From Lagopus muta (taxonomy: Eukaryota > Chordata > Aves > Galliformes > Phasianidae), in assembly GCF_023343835.1 (NCBI RefSeq), contig NC_064443.1, forward strand, positions 2,294,001 through 2,358,000: a stretch of DNA of 64,000 bases. Direction: 5' to 3'. Under the pieces are notes generated by a model. It did not search any database and was not told the origin of the DNA. It saw only the letters and a program-made list of their open reading frames with translations. Both the position numbers and the translations under genes were made by a program. Shown piece after piece: positions 41,722 through 53,900 of the stretch (within the stretch, counting starts at the first letter, position 1; each line of letters begins with the position of its first letter).

Positions 41722-44302
41722 ATGCACATGATGTCCGAGGGGACTCAGGAGGCCGCCGGCTCGAGTGAGCCAGGTGAGAGCAAAGTATCCCTGCACGCAG
41801 GGCAGAGGGGTGCTGGGGGTCTGCCAGCGGCAGACATGGGAGGCGGGGGCACGCAGGACCCCTCTGCTCCTTGGCCAGGGGGGCCGCGGTTGGGCTGTGG
41901 CCGCCTGCTGGCAGCACTGGGCCTGCAGTGCCCCTTCCTCTCCACGGCCACCAGCCCTGCCCCTCTGCTGGCACGGCCGGCACACAGCAGCCCCTGCGAG
42001 AGCCCCCAGCGCACCTGGCCTTGCAAGCTGCTCACTGCTGTTCCTCTCTCCTCTCCAGCATGCGTGCTCTGTGGCCGAGTGGATCAGGACTCGAGCATAT
42101 ATGGGCACAAACATGAGAAAAACGGGTTCTACTTCCATACTTTTTGTGTGGTGAGTTCCCTCATGGCTCCTGCCTCCTCCCTCCAACCAGTGATTCCCTC
42201 CTTCCTGCCCTAACAAGAGCCTGCTCTTTCTTCTTCTACAGATATTCTCCACTGGTCTTTGTAAACCAGGAAACAACAGCAGAAATGCATGCCATTTCGA
42301 AGAAGAGCTGATACGCACAATCAGGCGGGGAGAGCAGACGGTGAGCACCGCACCGGAACAGGGAGCTTGGTGCCAGCGGAGGCATGGCTGAGCTTTGCCT
42401 GGTCCAAAGAAAGCAATCCCAGCCCTTCCAAGCAGCCCCAAGAGAAATCCCTGCTCTTGCAGACCAGCCCTGTTCAGCAGGCAGCTCTGCAGAGTGCCAC
42501 CCAGCCCTGCCCCCATCCCGTGCCCTGCACAGAGGTGCGGGGCCCGCTGCGTAGGCCCTGAGCCTGCAGCTGATGGGAAATGCTCTGCTCTTTACAGCTC
42601 TGCTTCGTCTGTGGCCAGCGCGGGGCCACCATCACCTGCGCAGAGCCGGACTGCGACCGCAGCTTCCATCTCTCCTGCACCTCAGAGGGCGAATGCGTCA
42701 CCCAGTTCTGCGACGATTTCAGGTAAGGGCTGCCAGGCATCGCCTGTGAGCCTCCAAGCCCTGCTTCAGCACCAGCCAAAGAAGCGAGGAGCGCGCTGTG
42801 ACGCCTCCCAGCAGCCTGGCAGAGCCAGAGCCAAGGCCTGGGGCTCCTTCCTGTTCCTCTGCCCTCCTGGCAGCACTTCTCACCTTGCCCGTCCCTCCCA
42901 TCTTCCCCCAGGTCCTTCTGCTGGGTGCATCGTCCACATCAGGCAGTGGAGGCAGCGCCGGTGCAGGACACGACCTGCATCATTTGCATGGAGTCCATGG
43001 AGCACAGCAGATCATACAGCACCATGCTGTGCCCAGCCTGCCGACACGCCTGGTTCCACCGGGCTTGCATCCAGGTAGGAGCCCTCCCATACCCCATGAG
43101 CACGGCACGTGCTCAGCAGCACCAGGCCAGGCTCACACTCACCCTGTTCTGTTTCTGCTGCAGGAACAGGCCATGTGCGCAGGAATTTATTGCTTTCATT
43201 GCCCCCACTGCCGAGACAGAGACATGTTTCTTCGAGACATGCTCACTATGGGGATCCGAATCCCATTCAGGTTGGTGTCTTTCAGCCAGCTCTTGAGATG
43301 TGAGGGCATACAAGCTGGGTCCAGCAGGCCTGGCCCTTGCAGCCATTAACATGGAACCGGGCATTGGGTGGAAGGGGAGGGATGCCATGGATTAGTTTTA
43401 GTCCTGGGGCATCACATTCTGTCTCTTCTCTTGCAGAAAACCAACGTGGGAGGACAATTATGACTATGCAACCCTGGGAGTTAGGCATCAGCGCTGTGAT
43501 GCCAGCGACTGCCATTATCCACATGGCAGGGAACGAGAAGAGGGAGACGGGTGAGTTACCTCAGCAGCCCTCTGGGGCTCGGCGTGGGATCGCAGCCTCA
43601 CCACGGGCTGGGAGAGCACAAACTGAGCACCAGAGCCGTGCCGGGTGCTCCCTGGCTCAGCTCACTTTGTCCTCATGGCCACAACCCGCTGTTTTCCCCA
43701 GGCCCTGGCAGCTGCTCCTCTGCAGCTCCTGCGCTGCACAAGGCACCCATCGACTCTGCTCCAACTTGAGTCACAGCACAACGAGCTGGGAGTGCAACAC
43801 CTGTGCTGGAGAGGGCATCGGTAAGAGGCAAATGGCCGCGTGCTGCTGGGCTGGGGCCAGGCGAGGCCTTGCTCAAGTCCCTTTGGCCCAGGAGGGATGA
43901 GAGCCTGTCCCACCCCGGGGCTGGACATCTGTCCCGCTCACCTTCCTGCCTCCCCTTACAGCCTCCAGCACCAATGCGGACAGCGCTGGCCCCAACACCA
44001 CCAGCCAGCAGGGACTGGGGCCATCCCAAGGCCCTACAGGACAGGAGAGCAGCAGCTCCAACACCACCAACCAGGCACCATCGGGACCAGATCACAGCTC
44101 CCAGGTGCCTGAGCTGCTCTCCGGGCAGACACGGCGGGCCAGGACTCGGAGCCGCTCGCCTCTGGAACATCGGGCTGCAGAGACCAACAGCCAGCCCCAG
44201 AGACGCCGCAGGAGCCGGTCCAGGCGGCCAGGGCCAGCCTGGGGGCGAAGCCGCTCCCGGGTTCCACGTCGGGCCCAGAACATCAACCGCCGGCCCCACT
44301 GA
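41722..44302 (+). CDS. PHF7-like: PHF7-like PHD/RING protein, copy C
   Basis: The third complete copy, in opposite orientation. Coding exons: 41,722-41,773 (ATG at 41,722), 42,059-42,150, 42,242-42,340, 42,598-42,722, 42,912-43,074, 43,164-43,270, 43,437-43,550, 43,702-43,820 and 43,962-44,302; 403 aa. The extended PHD spans about 18-123, the central PHD/RING fingers about 145-200 and a third Cys-rich block 213-290, followed by a Ser/Asn/Gln-rich linker and an R/S tail (TRSRSPLE, RRRRSRSRR, RSRSRVPRR). An acceptor at 41,655-41,657 lies 64 bases before the ATG, implying a non-coding exon 1. It is slightly more diverged than A is from B (for example SHSTTSWEC versus SLSTSAWEC). It points toward RHOA, whose promoter starts about 0.9 kb downstream. 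Confidence 0.9.
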
Positions 44303-44361
44303 TGTCATAGGAGCGGCCGTGTGCCAGCTCCAATTGCTGTATAAAGTCATCATAGTCCATC

Positions 44362-44367
44362 AATAAA
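44362..44367 (+). terminator. Poly(A) signal of PHF7-like gene, copy C
   Basis: AATAAA 60 bases after the stop codon at 44,300-44,302. Confidence 0.8.
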
Positions 44368-44625
44368 TCTGACAATTCCATCATGCCACTGTCGGTTTGG
44401 TTCTTCTCTGCCTTTCCCGAGGTGGGCAGCTGTAGGGGCTGCAACCACGGGCATCTCTTCTCCCCAGCACCCAACCCACTCCTTCCTCCCCCCAGCCCAG
44501 TTCAGGCTGAGCTGGGTTCTGGCCCCAACTCCAGCAGGCGCAACGTTTCAATGCACAATGTGGCGGAGGCCAGGCTGGCAGCTGCAGCCCATTCTGGGGG
44601 TGTTTCTGTCATGTTGGGGATGTTT

Positions 44626-44745
44626 CTGCCCAGAACATCAACCGTCGGCCCCACTGATGCCATAGGAGCAGCCGTGTGCAACCCCAAATGCTGACAGCAA
44701 TCCTTAGAGTCCATCACAATAAAACTGAGAGATCTCACACACCAG
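44626..44745 (+). pseudogene. Second, diverged PHF7-like 3' end
   Basis: Repeats the end of the PHF7-like coding exon and 3' UTR: CCCAGAACATCAACCG, then CGGCCCCACTGATG, then a diverged UTR ending in its own AATAAA at 44,718-44,723. It is clearly more diverged from copy C than copies A and B are. It is the trace of another PHF7-like gene at the RHOA-side junction. Confidence 0.75.
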
Positions 44746-44764
44746 GGAGCTGGGTCGACCACTG

Positions 44765-44806
44765 GACCTGACAGCTTATTGGTCTTTTCCAACCTTAATG
44801 ATTCTG
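44765..44806 (+). mobile_element. CR1 3'-terminal scrap
   Basis: TTGGTCTTTTCCAACCTTAATGATTCTG is the last part of CR1 before its repeat tail. Only about 40 bases remain. Confidence 0.5.
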
Positions 44807-45189
44807 CGCATATAAAAACACTTGTGACATTGCCTGAGTGCAATAAGCAAAACTGATGGCAAAAAGCACTTTCTGATAGATACTTCAGAATGTTTCAGCT
44901 GTCCCTGTATATGAGTTAATAAACTTTTTTGTTGTTGTTACTATATATGCTCATAAATATATTATTGGTAAATATATATTGGTAAAAATAAATGGGAGTG
45001 TCAAAAGAAGTCGGCAGTGGAAAGGCCAGAGGTGCTCCAGGTACTGCCGCACAGACGGCTGGAAGCCTGGCAGGAAGCACCGACCACATACTGTGCTCCT
45101 GGGGAGGGCTGAAGCAGACAGCAGGCCACTGCCCACGAGAAGGGCAGAGCTGATAGAGAAAGAAGGCAAAGGGGGTTCCAGAAGCACCG

Positions 45190-46300
45190 AGTAGCACAGG
45201 CAGCGCACGCCGCTCAGTGTCGGCCGGGCGAGTTCCGCCGAGCGCCGTCCCCTGCCATTACGGGAAGGCCCAGCCCATGCAGCACGCATGCGCGCACACC
45301 CACCCCGCGCGGCGTAAATAGCACCCGGACTTTTATAGCGGCCGTTCCCGGCAGCCCCCGCGGCCGGGCGCTGCCATTGGTTATCGCGAGGCGGGGACGC
45401 GCTCAGGCGCGCGCGCGCCGGGCGGGGCGGGGCCGGCTGAGGAGCGCAGCGCCGCGCCGCGTCGCGCCGGGCCCGGTGAGCGCGCACGCCCCCGCCCCGC
45501 CCGTTTCCGTTCGCCGCCGCTCGAGCTCGGGCCTGTGGAGTAGGAAGCGGCGGGAGTCGGAGCCAGCGGAGGCCGCAGGTACCGGGACGGGGTTCTCGGC
45601 CGCTCGGGGGCGGCCGCCCGGCTCCCCCCGCCTCGGCGGCGGCGGCTCTCGGGTGGGGCCCGCCCGACCGACGGGAGCCCGCGCGACCGCCGGCGGGCGG
45701 GGGCGGCCGAGCTTCTTCTAGCCGGGCCCGGCTCCTCGCCGCCGCGGCAGGCCTCTCCGCCCGCACAAAGCGGAGGCGGTGGGGCGCGGCTCGGCCGCTC
45801 GGCAGAGCGCCCCGAAGTTTCCGGGGTCGGTAACGGGGCCTTTCCGGGCGACGGGGGAGGGGAGAGGAGGGCGGGGCGGCCCGGCGGGGCGTCGTGCGGG
45901 GGTAGCCGTGCGATGGGGCGCCCTGCAGCGGCCTGCCGGGCCCACCGGTTGTGAGGAGCCGGGCCGGGAGAGGCGCGGGGTCGGGCGGCTCCGCCACGGG
46001 GCGCGAGCGGGCGGCGGGGCGGCACCGTGACTGGCAGCCCGCCGTGGTGACGTCACCGCGCGGCGCCGCGAGAGCGCGGGGGGGCGGGGCCGGGCGGGGC
46101 GCGCGGGCGGCGAGCGCGGGAGGAGCCGGGGGCGGCCGGGCCCGCGGCCGGGCGGTGGGCTCCGATGTGGGACGGGCGCGGGGGGACTGGCGATGATCGT
46201 GCAGCCGCACCCGTGCCGTGGGCTGGCCGCCCCCCGGCTCGGTCTGCCCGCGGCCCCTCCTTGGCCCGGGGCACCTCCAGGGATGGCACCCGCAGCTCTG
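45190..46300 (+). promoter_or_regulatory. RHOA: RHOA CpG-island promoter and non-coding exon 1
   Basis: About 1.1 kb of very G+C- and CpG-rich sequence. It contains a reverse CCAAT box (ATTGG, 45,376-45,380), GC boxes near 45,420-45,435 and TATA-like TAAATAG (45,315-45,321). The first exon is inferred to end at 45,578, where GGCCGCAG|GTACCG makes a donor, and to join the acceptor at 57,832. The transcription start cannot be set from sequence alone. Open frames in the island (up to 459 codons on the minus strand) reflect base composition. Confidence 0.7.
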
Positions 46301-46707
46301 GGCGGCACCGCCTCGCTGCCCTCTGAGCAAAGAATTTACCCCTAACGTCTCGCCTAGATCTCCCGTCTTGTAGTTTTAAGCTACGGTTCTGTTGTCGTCT
46401 TCTTACCATCAAAACATCAGAAATTAGTTTGGTTCCTTCTAACCATTATCTATGACTCCACGTATTATGGGCTGCAATGCCAAGGTCTTTAGTCCTGAAT
46501 TTCGTTTAGTGGGGGAATATGAACTCTACTGCTCCCTGAGAATCTCGTCCATGGAAGCGCTTTGGGGAAGGCTCTCCCAGTCTGTCTCTGAGGCCTCCTC
46601 CTACTCTGCTCATTCCCACCTGGGCCTGCAGCCACGCAGCTCTGTGCTTCTGTTCCAGATGTGCTGAATGCTCCCAGCTCTGGTTTGGACCAAAGCTTTA
46701 TGTTTAA

Positions 46708-46715
46708 GGGGGGGG

Positions 46716-46743
<28 letters not shown>
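46708..46743 (+). repeat. Homopolymer tract G8A28
   Basis: Eight G followed by 28 A, a simple tract in RHOA intron 1. No transposable element was recognised on its 5' side, so it is probably not a retroposon tail. Confidence 0.8.
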
Positions 46744-46746
<3 letters not shown>

Positions 46747-47219
46747 GCCATTAGCCTGATTTCATTTTAATTAGCTCTCTAGAATGCTTAAAAGCATATC
46801 CAGCATAAACGCTTGACATGAATTATTTTTTAATGGGCAATTTGTCTCATTTAACACTACTGGTATGAAATGCTTAGGGCTGAGGAGCTGAGTGCAAGGC
46901 TGTCCCCCGGAGCTCCCTGCCCTGGCCCTGTGCCACAGCAACTGCCGGAGGCGGGGAGTTCCCTGAGCAGGAACTGACGGTAAAAACATCCTCTGTGGTC
47001 TCAGCTGCCACCAGGATGTAGGGCTGAAGATGGCCCTTCAGATAAGTGAATTCCAAATGGAAACAGTTTGATGGTTTGGAAGGGTTTAGAAATGCCTTTC
47101 CTCAGTTTTTTTCACAGTGACTTGTTTGTTTTCACCATTTTCTTATTTCTGTGTCCCTCTGCTCTGCTTTACCCTGTTTCTATGTGTTCTTCTGCCCCGA
47201 TTGCTGCATCGGGTTTGTG

Positions 47220-47909
47220 TGTGAAGAAGAGAAGGACCTGGGGGTGTTGGTTGATGCTCGGCTGAACATGAGCCGACAGTGTGCTCAGGTGGCCAAGAGG
47301 GCCAACGGCATCCTGGCCTGCATTAGAAATGGTGTGGCCAGCAGAAGCAGGGAGGTGATCATCCCCCTGTACTCAGCACTGGTGAGGCCGCATCTCGAGT
47401 ATTGTGTTCAGTTTTGGGCCCCTCACAACAGGAAAGATGTTGAGATCCTGGAGCGTGTTCAGAGAAGGGCAACAAAACTGGTGAGGGGTCTGGAGCACAA
47501 ACCTTATGAGGAGCGGCTGAGGGAGCTGGGATTGTTTAGTGTGGAGAAGAGGAGGCTCAGGGGAGACCTCATTGCACTGTACAACCTCCTGAGGGGAGGT
47601 TGTGGTGAAGAGGGATTTGGCCTCTTCTCCCAGGCAACGAGCAGGACACGGGGCAGTGGCCGCAAGTTACATCAGAGGAGGTTCAGGTTGGACATAAGGA
47701 AGAACTTCTCTCAGAGAGTAGTCAGGCACTGGAATGGCTGCCCAGGGAGGTGGTGGAGTCGCCTTCCCTGGCAGTGTTCAAGACGCGTCTGGATGATGTG
47801 CTGTGTGATATGGTTTAGTACTAGTGGTGGCAATGGTGATGAGGAGATGGTTGGACTGGATGATCTTATAGGTCGTTTCCAACCTTGTGATTCTTGTGAT
47901 TCTTGTGAT
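47220..47909 (+). mobile_element. CR1 LINE in RHOA intron 1
   Basis: The plus frame 47,226-47,800 gives the C-terminal part of CR1 ORF2 ([43 protein letters not shown]). It is followed by the 3' UTR and a tail of three GTGATTCTT-type repeats ending near 47,909. It is nearly open, so it is younger than the other CR1 copies in the window, but it is 5'-truncated and inactive. Confidence 0.9.
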
Positions 47910-50900
47910 TACCACCGTCACATCCTCCTGTTCTGTGCTGGCTGCGGTGCTGCATTCCCCAACCAAACACTGCCTAACCTTTGCTACTGAAGCCTGGAAC
48001 AGCTCGTGTGTTACTCACCAAGAAATGCTGGTGAAGGGCTGCTTTCAGGCCATGGGTGCTGTTACCCTGGCTTACTGCTCGGCAGCAGTGCCAGGTGTCC
48101 GGGTGCTTCTGACCTTGCTGAGATCTGTTCTCTGCCTGTTCTGAGCTGCATGGGGCGGATTCTGAGTGCAGGGGAAGTGGTAGAGCAGCTCACATCTGCC
48201 TGTCCTCTCTCTCTTCCATCCTTTTCCTGTCTCTGTGTTTTTACTTAAGAAGGATACTAAGAGGTGGTGAAATAACCAAGATATTCTTAGAGCAACTTCT
48301 CCTTAAGGTGTTTGAATCATGTAAAAAACATTGGAGCAGGATTTGCTTTTCTCTGACCAGCCGTAGGTATGGTCTGTAGGGAGGAGCAGACGGTGTCACT
48401 GTATACAGCTGGGCTGTGCTCCCACGACAAATGCAGGTTTCTCTTTCCTCTAGCTCTAGTGCTTAGGTTTTGTTGTTTATTTTTTGCTGCTGTTGATCAC
48501 AAACTGCCTGTGGTCTCCTTGCTCAGTAAGGCAGCAGTGCTTTGCAGCCCTCTGTCTCAGCTGGAGCTGTCAGTGTGGAGTGGGTCCTCCTAAGCTTTGT
48601 AGAAAGCGATTCCTCCTCCTCACCTTCACTGCTTTTAGGAAGGCAGAGAATTTTATGGCCTTTGCTTGTGGCAGGGATTTGTGTGGCAGCGGTTTGAACA
48701 CTTGCATTCTTGCTGAAGTTCCATCTGATGCGTGTTTTACACCTGAAGGCTCTTTGCTTTTCACCTATCTGCCCTGTCAAAGGTGTGTGAGATGAGAGAG
48801 CTCTGACAGAAGGATCTTGGTGCTGACGAAGTGCCTTGGCTCAGCCCAAAAGCTATTGGGAAAGCCTGGCTTCCATGTACACCACAGCAGAGCTCGGCTT
48901 CTGCACTCTAAATCGAACGTGTTGCTGGGAAGGTTTTGAATTATACTGTGGAACGTTGACAGAGGAGAATGAGCGTGCAGTTTGGGATAAGGTAACTGTT
49001 AGGGATGCAGTTCAAGTCATGAAGTTGACCAGAGAAGTGAATGAGGATGTGAGCTCTCACCTTCAAGTCCACTGAAAAGCACGAGGACCGGCCAGAAAAG
49101 CCTTCAGCAGCATTATGCTGATAGCAAAAGAATACCTTGTTTTCCAAGCCCATCGGAAGCAAGAAGCTTGCTGGAGCCAGGAGGGTGGGTAGGTGATAGA
49201 AATATTTGATGCTAAAGCCATCAGAAGAAAATGAATGGATTTACAAGCGTCCTTTTTGCTTACAGTGGAGTCCAAAGAGGCTCCTCCACCAGAACAGTGC
49301 TCGCTGGAAGATCTCTCCCTGCTTGAAGCACTGTCAGCAAAGAGGTTCTTTTAGAGAAGAGAGATAAAAATCGTTACAGAGTGCCAGGGCTGGATGGTAT
49401 GTGCCCAAGGGTTTCCAAAGGAACCTGGGAATCCAGCAGCTGCATTGGTGGCTGTGCTGTGTGACTTCTTGCTTAATGCCACAAAGGCAGAGAAACTGAA
49501 GATGGCTTGCATGGCATCAGTTCTTAAAAATAGTTCAGTAGGAGGTCACAGAGTTCAATGCCTTTTTTTTAATTCAATGGAAAGAGATTGGTCACTTACA
49601 GTGGGTGAAATTGGTGTGGCTTTTGCAAAGGAAATGTGTGAGTGTACCCAAGTGTTTGAATGCCCTGCAAGCACCCAGAGGGGAGGTGTGGGGATCTGCT
49701 CAGTGCAACCAAAGGATCTGGTGAGGTCTGAAGGTGGGGTGGATGTTGAGTAGTCTGGGAAGGAAAGACAAAAAGTGAGGAGGAGGAACTGCAGCCCAGG
49801 ACTTTGGATACTAAATGAAAGGAGGAAAAGCATCAAATGCATTTCGCTCCAGGTAAGTGCAAATCAGGAGGGAGAAATAATCGTAATTTGGTGGGGTGAG
49901 AGTTAATTATTGCCACTTATGAGGAAGAGTTTGTCATCGTTCAGTGGAAATAGAGTTTAATGTTTGGTAGTGATTGATTGAGGAGCAATGGGAAGAGGAG
50001 TCAGTAAGAAAACAGGATGGCATCGTGCCTCTCAGATCACAGCCCACTGTTGTCCTGAATGCTGTGCATGAAGAGGGGCTTGGGGGTGCAGAATGCCAAG
50101 GGAAGCAGATGAGAGGCTGATGAAGGCGACTGGAGATAATAAGGCAGGGGGTGCCTAGAGGCTGAACCCCCCAGCTCAGCCCCACAAGGTGCTCTGAGTG
50201 GCTTTTTTTTTCTTTTCTTTGGAGCTTCAGGACCTTGCAAGTGAAATGATAGAAGAAAGCACTGTCAGGCGTGCTGCTGAGCACAAAGATTGCGAAGCAA
50301 GGAATGCCCAAGCTGGAAACTGGGAAAATAAACTTGTAGCTGAGCATTTCCTTCTCCTGCCCTTGGTAATCTTAAGTGCCTGTGGAGCTGGTGGGCACCT
50401 GGGGGAGGGATACTGAGCAGAAAGCTGGCCTAAATGCTGAGCGTCCCACAGGTCGCACGCATGATTGGAAATCCACAGATCTACTATAATTACCTCAATA
50501 TTAAGCCCTAATCTCATTTTGTGCAGAGTAATCTTGGGACTCGGAATTGCGTAAGAGAAGTGCTCTCATGTGTGCTGATAACAAAGAGAGGGTCAGCGGG
50601 GGCAAAGCAGCAGGCGTGCAGAGGGGCGATGGGCTGTGTGCCCTCAGGTTAAATGCTTCCTGCCTCATAGCCCTGCCTTGGGGCAGAGTGTGAGAGTGTC
50701 CTGCCATGGACCAGAGAAATGCTGCAGTTAGCTTCTTGCCTGAGTGCTGGAGCAGCATCCATCCCATAGCTGTTGGAAATGAAGGAGAGTGGCACAGTGG
50801 GGAGCCTGGCAGGAGCAAAGGGAGCCTGTGGGAGCCCAGAAGGATCTTGCTGGGTTTGGCATTTGGACAACAGGGTGTTTGGATGGAGGGTTCTGCTCGA

Positions 50901-53900
50901 GCATATTGCAGCTTTAGCTTCTAACTGTTAGCGCTTGAGTTGGCTTAATAAAAAAAAAAAAAGCTTTGGGAACCTCACTTTGTGATGTTTTTCTGTAAGC
51001 AAGTGTTGAAATTGATTTAACTGAGTAACCTGGCCTGGAAGGGAAATGAAAGCATCTGTTCTGTTTTGCATTTACAGTGTAATGCAGGAAAGCCGTGCGG
51101 ATGGGACAGGAGAAAAGTAGAAACTGAAAGCAGAAAGTAGAAAAACAGGCTGGAAGGCACAGAAAGTGCCTCGCTGGGGGAAAAGGGAGCTCGAGGAGGA
51201 GCCTAGGCCAGGAGGTGTTAGATCTCACAGATGTCTTCATTACCTCTGTCAGTAGGAAGGATGGAACATCACTGTGTGCTTTGGAGCTGCTGGCTTACAC
51301 CTCTGCTCTGTGTGTGGCTCAGCTTGAAGCTCTGTCTGGCCTGCGAGTGGGGGGGTTCTGCGTGGATGTGTTTTTCTGGAAAGCTCTTGAACTACTGCAG
51401 TGATTTAAGGAGTCTGGAAGAGTGCTAATAATCAGGAGAAGTAGGACAGCCTTAATGATTATAATCCCATCAGAGTAAGGCATCAATCCCAGGTACAATA
51501 ATGGAACAAGTAACAAAGCGTTCAGAAAAGAATTAAGGCACTGTCACTCATCGAGGACTGAGAAACAATTAGTGCTAATTGTTTCAGTTCTGTTCTTAAG
51601 TGCAGGTGTTCTCTTGGCCTTCGATGTGATTGCGCATTGCTTTCAGTAAGAACTGAACTGCTATAAAATCAGTATTCAATGTGGAGGGGCTGTAGAGCCT
51701 GTGCCTGTGGGGCACTCAGCTCGTGGGCTGGGGTTCCTGCTGCACCAAGCAGCAGAGGAGGGATTGACAGGCCTGCAAAGGAGGAAGATGCAAATAAAAC
51801 CTTGCCCCTTGCACAAAGTGCAAGTGCTGCCAGAGCAAGAGCCACAGCTGTGGGTGCTCCTTCGTGCTAAAAGCAGAAAGGGCGAGGGAGGTGGCCTGCT
51901 CCTCTGTGCCTGCCTGGGAGTTGGGTGGCGGTGAGAGAGATGAATAGGGATGGTTCTGAGTTGGAAGGAAGTGGCTTTACTCACAGTGTGTCATTAAGCT
52001 GTGGGAGCTCCCTCCTCCTGCAGGCTGTGAGCCCAGAGCTGTACGCGGCTTCAGAGGCGTCTGGCCTGGCTGGGGGAGGGTGGGGGTGTGCAGCTGCTCA
52101 GGGAGTCCTGCAGGATGCTGTTCCTTCCTCTTCCTCCTCCCTGCCCTTCTGCCAGCTCTGCCTTGCAGCTGCCCACAGTGCAGGGCGGGAGGCAGGCTGG
52201 GGTTGCTGCCGTGGCTTTGTTCCTGTAAAGCCCCGGTGAGTGGAGAGCCAGTGGCTAGAAATCCAGAAAGCATATCACGATCAGAAGCAGTTTTCTCTAG
52301 GGGTCAGATGCACTGCATGTTGTCACACAGGATTCCTCCTGAAGAGGAAAGCAAGGGCAAAGGCTGCCATCTGATACGAGGAATCCGGTGCTGAGGTGTC
52401 ACACAAAACCCCCAGCACTGATCTGGTGCTGAGTGCCAACCTGGTGTCCTGGGAAGCTTTGCACTCTCTGCACTGCAGCAACGTGGGCAGCACCAGCAGC
52501 ATGTAACTGACACACATGGGATGCTCGTGCCTGTAAAGCTCCAGTTTGGCACTTCTGGCTGGCTCTTTCTTGCTCTGTGTAAAATACATCAGTCATTAAG
52601 GGTTCACAAAAGCTGCCTCAGAGCTGATACATTTGGGTTCTGATGCACTGAGCTGCCCCTGCTCGCAGTTCTGGGGTTGTGCTGCAGGGCATTGTGGGTT
52701 ATCAGTTATCAGTGACCTGGGCCTGCTGAGCTTTGTTACCTGGGGTTTAGCACAGCTGCGTGGCTCTGGAAATGGGCGGCTCTGTTTGCAAAGCATTTCC
52801 CAAACTAGTAAAACTTGCCAGGCTTGAGCATGGCTAGCAGTCAGAACAACCCGTGAGCAGAAAGCCAAACGCTGTGCTTGGATGCCAAGGGTCCAGCACT
52901 TAGTCCTGCTGGCAGCTGTGCCAACCTTCTGTGGCATTTTTCGATTGTACTTCAGTCAGGTAATAGAAAATTTCCATTAAGGACTGCATATGACGTGCCG
53001 CAGCAGTAGCGTGCCCCGTGCTTTGCCAGCTCTGGGACTGTTTGAGTGCTACATTTCATATATAAGCCTCCAAAAAAACCCCCATCTTTTCTTACCACCT
53101 GCTCCTGTGGCGCACGGTAGTTAGAAATAGAACTATTTTGCAGTGCTGTCAAACAAAGCTGCCTCATGTTCTCCATGCTCCCTAAAGAATATGGTTATTT
53201 CCCAAAAGCCTCAATAGCAACACATGGAATGTCTGATGTGAGAATGAACATCCACAGGCCAGTTTGCACACAATCAAGCAGCTGTTTATTATTGAAACAA
53301 GCTGTGTTGACCATCACCTTGTAGCATTCATGTTTTCAGTGCTTGCATCCTGGTGCCCTGTGGCCGAGGCATCCTCGTAGCCCGCTGTGCTCCGTGCTGT
53401 TCGTGGTATCACACAGGTGTGATCTCTCTGAGCGCAGAGCTGGTCAGTCTTTGCTTTCAGTGCAGTGTAGATGAGCCCTGTCCTGGGTGCCTTTGGCAAT
53501 AATGGCAATAATGAAGTGCTGGCAGTGTGTTTTGGTGTATGTTATTCTTAGGGTTAAATCTAACTCCTCTGTGTGACTGAATCGGTCTCTTTCCTCCCTT
53601 CCTTTCATTGCAGTCCCAAGGCCGATTGCAAACCTGTTTTGCAGCTTCTGTAAGAGGTGAATTGGGGTCACAGTTTCCTTTACTTCACAGGCATGGCTGG
53701 CTGAGCGTGGGGCCCATCCTGTGTGAGCTCCGCATGCGGAGAGGAGCTGACGAAGGCAGAGTGAACTGCAGTTCATCTGCAGCGTTTGTAGTGTTTGCTT
53801 AGACGTACTTTCATTAATGTGAAGATGTGGTGGGGGAAAGAAACCTTCAAGATGCGCAGTCAGTGATGTTTTTCCATGGGAGATGGAAGGAGAAGAAGGC

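Larger units (their letters stand above)
38058..44622. repeat. Right arm of large inverted repeat (copy C)
   Basis: Reverse complement of 30,125-36,693. The inner end is sharp at 38,058. The outer end fades around 44,613-44,625 inside the 3' flank of the PHF7-like gene. It contains the third PHF7-like gene in plus orientation but no GBP sequence. Confidence 0.93.

Noticed and set aside
44951-46330. 459-codon minus-strand open frame over the RHOA CpG island
   Set aside because: Extreme Arg/Pro/Ala/Gly composition caused by G+C-rich sequence. There is no domain, and it runs antisense to a standard RHOA promoter.
47151-47990. 279-codon plus frame in RHOA intron 1 as a host gene
   Set aside because: The readable part is the C-terminus of CR1 ORF2 followed by CR1 3' UTR. 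It is a 5'-truncated retrotransposon.
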